DNA from: Aptenodytes patagonicus | Taxonomy: Eukaryota > Chordata > Aves > Sphenisciformes > Spheniscidae | Assembly (NCBI RefSeq): GCF_965638725.1 | Contig: NC_134951.1 | Coordinates: 28,031,746-28,095,745, forward strand | Length of the DNA stretch: 64,000 nt | Direction: 5' to 3' | Shown: positions 43,801 through 53,616 of the stretch, piece by piece | How positions within the stretch are numbered: the first letter of the stretch is position 1 | Layout: every line of letters begins with the position of its first letter | Made by a program: the position numbers and the translations under genes | The notes under the pieces: model-generated | The model's input: only the letters and a program-made list of their open reading frames with translations | What the model was told of the DNA's origin: nothing | Databases searched by the model: none

Positions 43801-44684
43801 CCACATAAAACAAATCACTGCACATCCCCTATTTCACAAATTGCAATAAACATTTTGAAACACTCTATAAATATAATTTGTTCTTGTCTTGTAAATGTCT
43901 CTGAACTCCACCCTTCGCAATGAGAGTGGTTTTCCTAGTAACTAATATATTCCAAAGTCTTTTTAAAAAAAAAGGGAATCTAAAAAGATGAAAACAAGCA
44001 AAAAAAAAAAAAAAAGATGAATGATAAGACTGAACTTGTTTGATGGACACAAGACACACCACAGTCTGAGGTACTGTGAAGTTTTTATTGCCACTTGTTT
44101 CATAATACTGTCCTCCCAGACTCATCCCAATAAAAGGTTTATTTTGCCTCGGACCACTGGGGCACAGCTTGCTCCGCAGGCAGGGCAGGGCAGCCCGTGG
44201 AGCCAAGGCTCTCTGCCTTCATGGTGGTTAAAGGAACCAGCCATGAAATGTGGCTCCAGCCAGCTCCCTCAGCCCTTCCTTGCAGAGGTGGCAGCGGGGA
44301 CATGTGTCAGTGCCTTCCTCTGTGGGGTGAGGGCCAGTGGCCCCTGAAACCCGGTCCAGAGAGCAGTAGAGTCTAGTCGTGCAGGAAAGTCTTGCAGATG
44401 TGAATTACGGGAAAAGATAAAGGAATCTTTGCCAAAGGTCTCTGAGCTGGCCACTAAATTCATGCAAGAAAAATCATATTTGGCACCCTACTTTTTTCAA
44501 ACAAATGTAGGGAACTGATAGCTCCTGCTGAAATATAGCTTGCAGTAGTGGTCAGAGAAGGGGGTGATGTATGGAAAGGATGCTGAAGGATTCATTACAG
44601 TCTGCAATGAAAGAAATTAAAAGTGGCTGGAAAAAGCAGCAAGGCACCTTGAATATATACATATATGAAACTGGGTTCAGCCGT
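40885..44684. other. Intergenic stretch
   Basis: About 3.8 kb with no supported gene. A MIR-like SINE lies near 42.7 kb. A near-duplicate unit (aggtttggtagtaatngtc) occurs twice at 43020-43070. Open frames such as plus 42293-42745 have no family resemblance. Confidence 0.4.
42655..42775 (+). mobile_element. MIR-like ancient SINE fragment
   Basis: The block with accttagaaaaatcatgaag, tctcagtttcctcc and taaaaaggaataacctg follows the order of the MIR core (accttgggcaagtcacttaacc, cctcagtttcctcatctgtaaaatggg). Similarity is partial and judged by eye. Confidence 0.45.
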
Positions 44685-45376
44685 GCAGAGAAGGACTTAG
44701 GGATACTGATGGATGAAAAAATTGGACGTCAGCTGGCAGTGTGCACTTGCAGCCCAGAAAGTCCATTGAATCCTGGGCTGCATCAAAAGAAGCGTGGCCA
44801 GCAGGTCAAGGGAGGTGATTCTCCCCCTCTACTCTGCTCTGGCGAGACCCCACCTGGAGTACTGCGTCCAGCTCTGGGGTTCCCAGCAGAAGAAAGGCAT
44901 GGACCTGCTAGAGTGGGTCCAGAGGAGGGCCATGAAGATGATCGGGGGCTGGAACACCTCTCCTGTGAAGAAAGGCTGAGAGAGTTGGGGTTGTTCAGCC
45001 TGGAGAAGAGCAGGTTTTGGGGATACCTTATTGCAGCCTTTCAATATGTGAAGGGGGCTTATAAGAAAGACAGAGAAAGACCTTTTACCAAGGCCTGTAG
45101 TGATAGGACAAGGGGCAATGGTTTTACACTGAAAGAGAGTAGGTTTAAATTGGACTTAAATGAAGGAATTTTTTATGATGAGGGTGGTGAGACACTGGAA
45201 TAGGTTGCCCAGAGAAGCTGTGGATGCCTCATCCCTGGAAGTGTTCAAGGTAAGGTTGGATGGGGCTTTGAGCAACCTATCTAGTGAAGGATGTCCCTGC
45301 CCACGGCAGGGGGGTTGGACTAGATGATTTTTGAAGGGCCTCTCCAAGCAACACCGTTCTGTGATGATTCTATACA
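44685..45376 (+). mobile_element. CR1 LINE 3' portion just beyond the GCM1 3' end
   Basis: About 690 bp of the RT C-terminal region (AEKDLGILMDEK-like start, then SRSREVILPLYSAL and [11 protein letters not shown]) through to a tail (gtgatgattctata). The frame is shifted in at least two places (frames 44571-45203 and 44794-44979). Its text differs from the FBXO9 copies, for example in the AAFQYVKGAYKKD segment, so it is a different subfamily, related to the fragment at 57.7 kb. Confidence 0.9.
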
Positions 45377-45574
45377 ATTCCTTCGCAGGGCTGGTGCAGT
45401 GGAGGGACTTAGATCACTGCCTGAAGAAGCTGGAAGAGTGCAGAAGGTCACACATGACAGTTGTGGTCCTTGAGGTCATCCATCTGCACCTTCCACAGTC
45501 CCACAGGCTTGAAAAAAATGAGTATAGAGAGGGATTGAAATGCTACCAAACCAGAATGGCAGTGAGGTATTCTG

Positions 45575-45710
45575 TAAGAAGAGCTGATACCTTTTATTAG
45601 ATCAATAAAATAGTGGGGGAAAATATAACAGTTAAAAAAAAAAAAGAACAAAGACAAGTCTTCAGGTATGAAAGCCCCTCCTGAGGCCTGCAAGAGGAGC
45701 TAAAGAGGGA
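45575..45710 (-). mobile_element. Possible ancient sauropsid SINE in the GCM1 3' UTR
   Basis: The plus strand reads ctgataccttttattagatc and later gacaagtcttcaggtatga then agcccctcctgaggcctg. This order resembles the tail of a tRNA-related SINE I recall from turtle and crocodile genomes (tgataccttttattggaccaa ... caagctttcgag ... cttcatcaggtctg). The match is by memory and by eye. It covers the GCM1 poly(A) signal. Confidence 0.35.
45593..45598 (-). terminator. GCM1: Candidate GCM1 poly(A) signal
   Basis: TTTATT on the plus strand, AATAAA on the minus strand (context CTAATAAAAGG), about 210 nt beyond the GCM1 stop codon. It is the first canonical hexamer on that strand after the stop that I noticed. 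Cleavage would fall before the convergent CR1 copy. Confidence 0.5.
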
Positions 45711-45805
45711 ATTGGCGTGGTAGCACTTTCACATCCATGTTGCAAAAGGGATGGAAAATTAGGCCCATTGCCAGAGGAGGGGGGAGAGAGGACATTAAAA
45801 CCCGG

Positions 45806-46420
45806 TCACCGTAACAGGTACAGGTTAAAAAACATGTCATCGTTGCAGTAGTTGAGACGTCGCCCTCCCTCACGCCCGTCTCCTTCGCTTCCCCTCAGAG
45901 GCGCCAAGAGCTGGCACTGGTGTTGTGCCCCGCTCGCCGTGGGGCAGCGGCCTCCCTGAGGCACAGGGTAGGGCGGCGGAGGGAGGCAGCTGCCGCTGTA
46001 GGCCAGCGGGGATTTCTCCTCACAGGATTCATCCCCCAAAGGGCCAGCGTTAGGCCTGAAGGGGTCATGGCCACCCTTTGTCACAGGCGGGGTGTGCTGG
46101 GTACCAGGGTCGGCGCAGTGCTGGGGGGAAGGGGCTGCGCAGGGCGGGTTGGCCGTGGGGACAGCAGGGCCGCTGCAAGGCCTCCCAGCACTGTGGGTCC
46201 TCCCGAGGGCCGGGCTCCTGCTCCAGGTCGGCGCCTCTCCGGAGCCCCTGTCCTCTCCAGCTGCCCTTGGGTATGGCGGCCGCCCAGAGCAGCTGCCCAG
46301 TGTCGGTTCCTGGGAGCTTTTGCTTAAATGTCCCCCGAAATTAGCAGGTAGCATGTAAGCGTCCGGCTTGGAAAGAAGCAAAGGCAAAGCCTCCCACGTT
46401 GGCATTGCACCTGTCAGAGA
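45806..46420 (-). CDS. GCM1: GCM1 last coding exon (aa 200-403, transactivation region)
   Basis: 615 nt including the TGA stop at 45806-45808. The acceptor is tttcccaag preceded by a near-perfect branch site (TACTAAA); AAG before TCT is the choice that keeps phase 0. The alternative acceptor ten bases further on (ctgacag) breaks the frame. The product is rich in Pro, Ala, Gly and Ser, GC-rich at the DNA level, and shorter than the mammalian region, with only the start ([12 protein letters not shown]) and the final motif (CNDDM..NL) recognisable. Confidence 0.88.
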   Translation of the reverse strand, partial: SLTGAMPTWEALPLLLSKPDAYMLPANFGGHLSKSSQEPTLGSCSGRPPYPRAAGEDRGSGEAPTWSRSPALGRTHSAGRPCSGPAVPTANPPCAAPSPQHCADPGTQHTPPVTKGGHDPFRPNAGPLGDESCEEKSPLAYSGSCLPPPPYPVPQGGRCPTASGAQHQCQLLAPLRGSEGDGREGGRRLNYCNDDMFFNLYLLR

Positions 46421-49400
46421 CTTGGGAAAGTAAGGCATGGTTTAGTAAAACAAGGTGTAGTCTAGCAGCATGAAATAAAACCCATCCTGTATGAGACCCT
46501 CACGAATGCATTCAATTAATACAAGTAACGAAGCAGATGCCGTAGCAGAGCCTTGTAGGGTAGTGCCAGTGGGCTTTAGGGGCAAACGAAACAGGGCTCC
46601 TGGATCACGGGTCTGGGTTTGTTTCACCAGTTTTTGCTCAAAGCATGTTTTACACTGAAAGAATTGTTAGATCTTGCATTCACAGCCCTCGGGGTCCGCT
46701 GCCAGCATATACTGAAGAAGCACCTGAAAATGAAATTATGCTAATACATTTGACACCACAGAATTAATTTTTTTTCTATGGAGTTTGGAAAAGCTAAGTA
46801 TTATTTTTTTAAACTGATTATTGTGAAGTGATCTTTTCACTACAATAATATTATGCTTCAGCTTTTCAAGACTCTACTTCTATTTCTAACTGATAAATTT
46901 TCCTATCTTTACATTTTTTTACCTCACAAACAGAAATTTCATTCAGGGAGGGAGCAGCACACAAGAATTACTCTTCTGGGTCTTTTGTTCTGGATATTTC
47001 ACAACTTCTTTAATTGACCTAATTTTTGGATTATAATTTTGCAAACTTTAATTCCTTTCAGAACACTTATTCTGTGCTATCATTTCTGATGAGTACTTAC
47101 AGGTCTCTCTTCTTTGTAATTCTGCTTTTGCATCCATTTAATTATAGTGATTTTGCTGACTGCCAGAGTAGCAAAGCTCCTTTCAGCTGTTCTCCACTCA
47201 CCATGAAAAGAAATTCCAACAACCTGATGTAGGACCCAGCCCACCTTCAGCTAAAGACCCACTGACACCATGGAGAAAACATCCTATGTATCACTTGCTC
47301 TATTTTGGACTCACACATTTTTCTAAAGTTCGCCTCCCTGGTCTTATTGAGCACATTAAAATTGAATCTTTTGAGAAGACTTTTTGCAGATCCAGCAACA
47401 CAGGTTCTGCATGTCAAATCAGACTCCTGAGTTAGTTGTACCACAGCCGGTCTTGGCAGAACACAAATATGATGGGTTATTCCCAAGAAAAACCTGCCGG
47501 AGAGCCATGAACTGGAAAGCCAGCTGAGGGTAAATGGTATCACTCCCATTGCACAGAGTCAGACCAGCTGAAGAGCAGGCTCTACAATTAGATATTTATG
47601 ACATCTTTGGTCTGTTCCTACTCCCACACAATTCAAAGTGAAAACACCAGGAAGATGTTGTAGGAAGGGAAAGACGAAGACATGTCTAGACGGACCTTGA
47701 CCTCAGTAAGACCAGTAGGCTCAGGTACAAAAAAAAAAGCCACGTGGCTCAGTAACATTTCCTAGGTGAGGACCATTTTAGTGTTCATGGGGACAGAATT
47801 AAACCAGTGATATAAAAATTGTAGTTTCTGTATTTGTTAGAGATTTACACAGTGGCTCAGCTGCTTTTTCTTATGCTTGTGTTCCCAGGCGCTTGTGTCA
47901 AGAGGCCACCAGCAGTCTGTCCTGTACTCTCTGACTGTCCCATCCCAAGTCAGTGTGTCTCCATGAGAGTCAATCCTGAGCTCTGGTTTTTAGTGTCCTC
48001 CTGAGTATTTCCAGTAGAAATAGCTGCAGCTCCTAAATTCATATTCCATTCGAATGGGTTTAACTTCCTCTGTTCACTCTTTTACTCTACTTCTTGGCCT
48101 CCTGGATCCCCCTGCTTCTCCATGGTGTCCATTTAAGAAGTCTGTCCCCACCCAGCCCAATTATCCCTTTTGTCTGTAGCTGAAGGGGCACTGATTACTA
48201 TCCTGAACACCAGGCTGCGGACAATGCACCACCTCTAGCACATCAAAACACAAACTGCATGTGAAGACTGGTGGTGTACAGTTGCGTGTAACACAGCCTT
48301 TGCAAGGAAGGTCACTGGAGACAGCCTCACTGCTCTACCTGGTTCCTTCCATCAGGCACATGGCAATCCACAGGACCTCTGTAGATGCTTTCACAAGTGT
48401 TTCCACACCCAGCAGAGCTGATGTTTTAACGTCAGTGCTTCTGTAAGTCCTTCAAAGCACTTTTCTGCCTTCAAAGTCCTCCTGGAGACCCAGGGAGCAA
48501 GCGGGGCACACCACGCAGAGGTGATGCACCTTCCCCTTATCAACCCTGGCAAAACCCAGTGGGGACGAGCATAGGTGGAGGGTGCCTTAGCTTTTCTGCG
48601 GCACCTTCTTCATGTCAGTGGAGGACCTCGGGACACATGTCCATGTGGAGAAAACATGACCTTCCACTGTCTCTCCAAGGGTGGGGCAGTGCGTCCTGCA
48701 CCTGAGGGTGCCCTCACAGCCCTCGAGGGTCTGCAGGTGGCCGAATCCCGCTCAGGGGCAGCTCAGGGGCACAGGTAGGTTCAAAGCCAGCTGTGTACAG
48801 TGAAGGGATCCAAACCTGATGCACCCTTGTCCAAAATCCTGCCAGGGAATGGTCCCTGGCACATGCTGTCCTCCTGATCCGTGCCAGGGCATTTTGTTTG
48901 TGAGCACGAGTTAGCACTGGCCAAATCCATCATGGCAGGGACCATGTGTATGGTGATGTGACAGCCTGCCCTCCAGCCCTGCTTTGTTTACCAGTATAGA
49001 TGTAATCCCCTGCTGCCACCAGGCCCAAAGAGGCTCCAGACTGGGGGTGCTGGCAGTGGATGACAGTGCTGAGCAAAGCAGGATGCTCAGGACAGCCCTG
49101 CTCCTTCTTGGCCTGATCACAGGGAGGCAGAATGCGGAGATGTAAAGCCTGCTCCTGCCCAGATAGCCTCCACCGTGCCTTGAACCATGGATCACTGACC
49201 CCACAATTCCACTGATTGATAATAAGAGTTACCTCAATCTCCTGGATTCTTTTCAATCTTGGAGAAGATGGAGAAAAAGCTGTCTGTGCTTTTTGGATTG
49301 ATCTTCTTGCTTCTGCTTCTGATTTTGTTTCTGGACGTGGATGGTCATGAGCTCCTTTGGACTTTAGAAAGGAATTATGATATGTTAAAGTTAGAAACAA

Positions 49401-52400
49401 CCTTGTTATTAATCTTAAAGGAGCAGAATTTGTAGCACAGGCCAAAACCACACATATGGCCTGATTTAATACTTTGTATTTAATAAGACTTATTTAATGT
49501 GAGCTCAAGTAACAAACATATCTCAGATGAAGTGTGATAGGGTAGAAATTCTCTGAAATCAAAAACCAGTGCACCACGTTTATCTGCACAAAAGACTCCC
49601 CACACTAGAGCCCCAGTTGAAGCCACAAGGTCTTCTGCAGCCTGGCTACAGTGTCCCTGCAGTCATTTCCATTCTTCTCACACTTTAGACATGTTTATCA
49701 GAACATTAATTTCCATTACCTTCCACAGAGAATTAATTTTATTTAACCTGCACATAAGTGAAAGACTGGAAAACAGGAGACAGTTCAGTGGTTATGGTAC
49801 TAAACTAGGACTACAGCTTCCAGAAATAGTGCCCATTATTTAAATGCTTGCATACACTATTTTCCAGATATGTTACATATAATGCACAGATGGCATTTTC
49901 CACAGACAGTCCCTTGGGTACAACCATTTCCTGTTCTAAGACAGCCTCATGCTTATGCATGGTGCCTTGGAGAAGAGGTTGAAATAACATGGCATTTCTA
50001 ACTTTTTGAGGATTCGTTGGTTCTTAAGTACCTGAGGGAAAGTGCTTCAAAATCAACAGGTTTTCATGGCAGCCTAAATGAAAAATATAATATGCTGTAA
50101 AGCCATAGTAGCATAGGCTAATTTAGGTTGGAAGGGACCCTTGGGGGTCTAGCTCAACCTCCTGCTCAGGCAGGACTAACTTCAGCGTTAGATCAGGTTG
50201 CCTAGGACCTTGCCCACTCATTGTGAAAATTTTTCTCCTTACAGTCATTTGAGCTTGTCATATTCTATGACCCTTATTTGTTGGAACAAAAAATGTCCTT
50301 AATCAATCTTAAAAAGCAGTCTTTAATTTGCATAACGTAAGGTAATTTTATACCAACCTGAAAAAATATGAATTGGCCTTCATGCCTCCAGAAGTTGGTA
50401 ACTGGGTAACCACCATGGCCTCGGCAGGAAAGGAGCCGCAGGGGTCCACTGCAGTTTGGACAGCATTTCCCTGGAGCAAAGATGGTGGGAAATATTTTCT
50501 ATACAACACCGATCAGATGAATCCCATGTGATACAATGGTTCACTGGTGGTGGATTGCCACTTCTGGTTTGGGGCTCTGAAACTACACTGAGAAAAACTA
50601 TGCAAAAAACTTTCAAATGCAAGCAAAAATCAATATAAGCAAACTGATCATTGCCTTTATTCTGTTCCATTATTAAATACAACTGGCAAAAAATATTTCT
50701 CTTATAGCTTTATTATCATTTTATCATTTATTATTATCGTCAGTTTTAGTCGTTTTTAACTTGGCAGTGTCTGGAATGTCATATGTGTTCTTGTCTGATT
50801 TTTCTAGAGGACATCATTCTGACCTCAGTGAGTGCTTGAGCAATACCTTTCTTTAGCCAAAATGTTCATAAGATCCAGAAATCAGTATGTGCTAGCTGTA
50901 CTGAGCAATCAACAATTGTTTGGAATGGTCTCGTTAAAAATGTGCGTGCAGCTCACATTCTCTATTTGCATTGTCTTGCTCTGGTGACATGACTATGAGG
51001 CCTATTTTCCAGGCATCATGGTTTATGAGCAACTTCTTCCCTGCAAGACTTGCCTCCTGAGTTACTCTTGGGCCCATACAATAATGAAGCCAACACTCGG
51101 GTCAGCAGGAACAGCACAGCAGGAAGCTGCCTGCACTGTACAGCTTTCTCAGTAGCCTCACTCATGGGCCTGAGAAGGCTGGGAATCAAGCTCTAACCAT
51201 CAGAAATAGAGATTAAAAATGAAATTAAAAAAAAGAAAACAAACAAGCAAACAACTCCTCTCCCCAACAGTAAGAAATGTAAAATGCATTGTTCCAAAAT
51301 CAAGAGTTGCCTTTGAATATAAGGAATGCAGCGGGAAGGTTGGATAATCCAAAGGGTATCCTCTACTTGGATTTCTTTTATGTTGTGTTCACTTATGAAC
51401 TGTGATGTAATGAACAGCCACGTTCATACTCACGCTGTTGTTTTTGCCTAGCTTTATCACATATGGCTGGTCTTAGGTAGATCTTCCTCCCATCCAAGGT
51501 TGAGCAGTCGTTGCCACAGACCACCACCCCAAGGCAGGACTTTTTTAAGATGCGAGAGTTGTGGTTGTTGGTGTTTCTCATTGCCCAGCTGCTGTGGTGC
51601 CTCTGAGCATTTTTATCCTCTGAGCTATAGATATGTTTTACGTAGGAATCTGGCCACTCTTGAAACCAGTCTATCTGTCTTATGTCCTGTGGAGACACCA
51701 AAGCAAGCCACATTTTAGGCTGGGGAAGAGAAGAGCTTGTGCAAGAGCCCAGCAGACCTGGTCCTCTGCTGGGTGTCCTCCAGCCTGGGTGACTCCAGCA
51801 CCCCAGCAGGTGATGCTGGTTGGCAGGAGGGAGCAGTGGAGAAAAGGCAGAAAAAACACAGCTCCCTGTGGCTCCCCGCGAGCCCCAAAGCATCAGGAAA
51901 GCCTGGCAAGGAGGTTGTTCTCACTCACCCATGGGTCCAGCTCAGTGCGGGACCTCCCCGGGAGACAAAGGTGGGTGCCTGACGTAAAATAGCAGATACT
52001 TTCCTTGCAGGCAGCAGTCACCGCCTGACTAACTTCTGTTAGCTTTCATGGCAGAGATCCTGCTTTGCCTTTCAGGCTATTCACAGCAGCGTTACACTGA
52101 ATCATTTGGCTTGATCTGGCTCAGCTTGCTGGAAAAAGGGCAAATACTGAATGAGACTGAGACTATGCCCACATTTGTAGGTTTTTAGTTCTGGACTTCA
52201 GTTCATTTTGGCCTAAGTGCCATGAAAGACTTCCACGGTGATTTTTCTGAAGTCCAAAACAAATAACATCTTGGTCAGGTGGTTTTTTTTTTTGCTGCTA
52301 TGGACTAAGGAAAAAAAGTCCCAAAGACAACACTGTAAGGAACGATAAAAATAAAACTCAATCAAAGAAAAGGCAAAGGACCAACCACACATCACCTCAG

Positions 52401-53616
52401 CGGGTACAGTTAACACAGTAAAATGCAGTAAGCTGTAAAGCACCTAACATACCCACTGAGGGAAAAGGTCATTGTAGGGGTACAAAAACTCAGTAGGAAT
52501 TTCTTTGAAATTGCTGATCCCAACTACCAAGGGCCATTACAGCAGCAAGAACATCAACTGAGAAGAGAAAAACTCCTGTGCTCCCCCAGGAGCCATCGGA
52601 TAGGATAGGGAAGGGTGTGGAGGAAGCCTCCAGGCTGAAATGCAGGTGAAGGTGACCTTGGGGTGGAAGGCAGGGGAGGAGGCAGCCTAGGACATGGAGG
52701 CTTTGGGCAAACAGCAGTGACATAGTAGGGAAGAGCCTGGAATCAGGTAAGAAGACAGGGTTGGGAGATGAAAGAGCTGGACGGTGAAGGACCCCAGCAG
52801 GAGAAATCTGTCACAAATATGCTAAGGTGAGGGACAGGGAGATGACATTGGGGCGTAGGGTGCTGTGGGCTTTCAGTGGAGAGCATGGATGAGATTTTTA
52901 GATAAGAGGACTAGAAAAGGACTGAGGAAGGGAAAGATCACCCACCATTCTGCCTCTCAGCAAATCTCTGCCCACATGAAGCAAGCTTTTCCGAGGTGCT
53001 CGTGAAAGGAGTGTTGCCTCTGTGCAGAAAGCCAGCCCGCTTGCCTGGAGCCCGATCTGCAGCGAGGCTGAGCACCCAGAGTTGCAAGGCAGTCGTGGGT
53101 GCTGTGCTCACTTCTCATAAAGCACTATCCAGGGCAAAAAGCAAGTCCTGGACATCTCTAACTGAGCAGCCACAGCAGGAGATAATTTTTTCCCCTGCTT
53201 TCTCTGCACCTTATCCACCAGTGGACTAGAAAGGCAACGCATCTGCAGTATCACTATTTTTCGTCTATCAGCATTCAATATATGTTTAAGGAAACATATA
53301 TAATATGTTTCAATAATATGTTTAAGAAAAATGCACGGAAACTTCAATATTTTGCTCGATATTTTCTAGCTTTTCAGCAAAACACTGTCCCATACCTCAA
53401 GGTGGCAAAGAGAATAAAGTCAATGAGGCATAGACGACTGAGACAGCATTTAAGATCAGCGAAGTGGAGAAGACTGGTCAGAACTGGATAAATTTCTAAG
53501 ACACAGACACATACCTGGGGAAGTTTGATGTCATTGATATCCCAATTTGTCATTTCTCCATGTTGGGAAGCAGAGTCCTCCTGCTCCATAACAACATCAT
53601 CTGCACCTTTCAGCAT
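45806..53616 (-). CDS. GCM1: GCM1, glial cells missing homolog 1 transcription factor (5 coding exons, about 403 aa)
   Basis: Nuclear sequence-specific DNA-binding protein of the GCM family. In mammals it drives syncytiotrophoblast differentiation; in chick, GCM factors have been linked to early neurogenesis. Exons in transcription order: 53616-53515, 51686-51434, 50470-50358, 49361-49233, 46420-45806. Phases and GT-AG borders agree. The GCM domain occupies about aa 24-178 ([74 protein letters not shown]), with the conserved zinc-binding Cys and His residues present. The C-terminal activation region is poorly conserved but ends in [14 protein letters not shown], a family hallmark. Human GCM1 is 436 aa. 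The 5' non-coding exon and promoter were not identified. GCM1 is convergent with FBXO9. Confidence 0.95.
46421..49232 (-). other. GCM1: GCM1 intron between the fourth and last coding exons
   Basis: About 2.8 kb. No repeat is recognised with confidence. Frames at plus 48575-48778 and minus 48714-48917 are unsupported. Confidence 0.75.
49233..49361 (-). CDS. GCM1: GCM1 fourth coding exon (aa 157-199)
   Basis: 129 nt, phase 0 at both ends. It encodes [20 protein letters not shown], the end of the GCM domain, then a Ser/Pro/Lys linker ending IQEIE. Acceptor ctttctaaag, donor gtaact. Confidence 0.94.
50104..50285 (-). mobile_element. Degenerate CR1-like 3' end in a GCM1 intron
   Basis: The plus strand reads ggttggaagggacccttggg then caacctcctgctcaggcagg, the complement of a CR1 3' UTR, running to tattctatgacccttatttg, a diverged version of the RT C-terminal region. 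It is older than the other copies. It lies 73 bp past the donor of the third coding exon, in intron 49362-50357, sense to GCM1. Confidence 0.72.
50358..50470 (-). CDS. GCM1: GCM1 third coding exon (aa 119-156)
   Basis: 113 nt, phase 1 to phase 0. It completes an Arg codon and encodes [20 protein letters not shown] and [17 protein letters not shown], the central zinc-binding part of the GCM domain. Acceptor tttgctccag, donor gttggt. Confidence 0.95.
51434..51686 (-). CDS. GCM1: GCM1 second coding exon (aa 35-119, main DNA-binding part)
   Basis: 253 nt, phase 0 to phase 1. It begins [20 protein letters not shown] and includes [20 protein letters not shown] and [19 protein letters not shown], all strongly conserved. 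Acceptor gtctccacag, donor gtgagt. Confidence 0.96.
51687..53514 (-). other. GCM1: GCM1 intron between the first and second coding exons
   Basis: About 1.8 kb with no gene content. A short AT-rich hairpin-prone cluster (atatgtttaaggaaacatat) lies near 53278-53330. Confidence 0.75.
53515..53616 (-). CDS. GCM1: GCM1 first coding exon (aa 1-34)
   Basis: 102 nt ending CCCCAG before the donor GTATGT. Two in-frame starts are possible: 53616-53614 (MLKGADDVV...) and 53589-53587 (MEQEDSASQ...). The second lies exactly as far from the conserved WDIND as the human start (17 residues) and has a stronger Kozak context (GTTATGG). The longer form is annotated because the frame is open. Upstream of 53616 the leader exon border is unclear. 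Confidence 0.85.

Noticed and set aside
48930-49232. Downstream continuation of the GCM1 fourth coding exon ORF
   Set aside because: The frame runs on past a good donor (GAG/GTAACT) into sequence with no GCM similarity; treated as intron.
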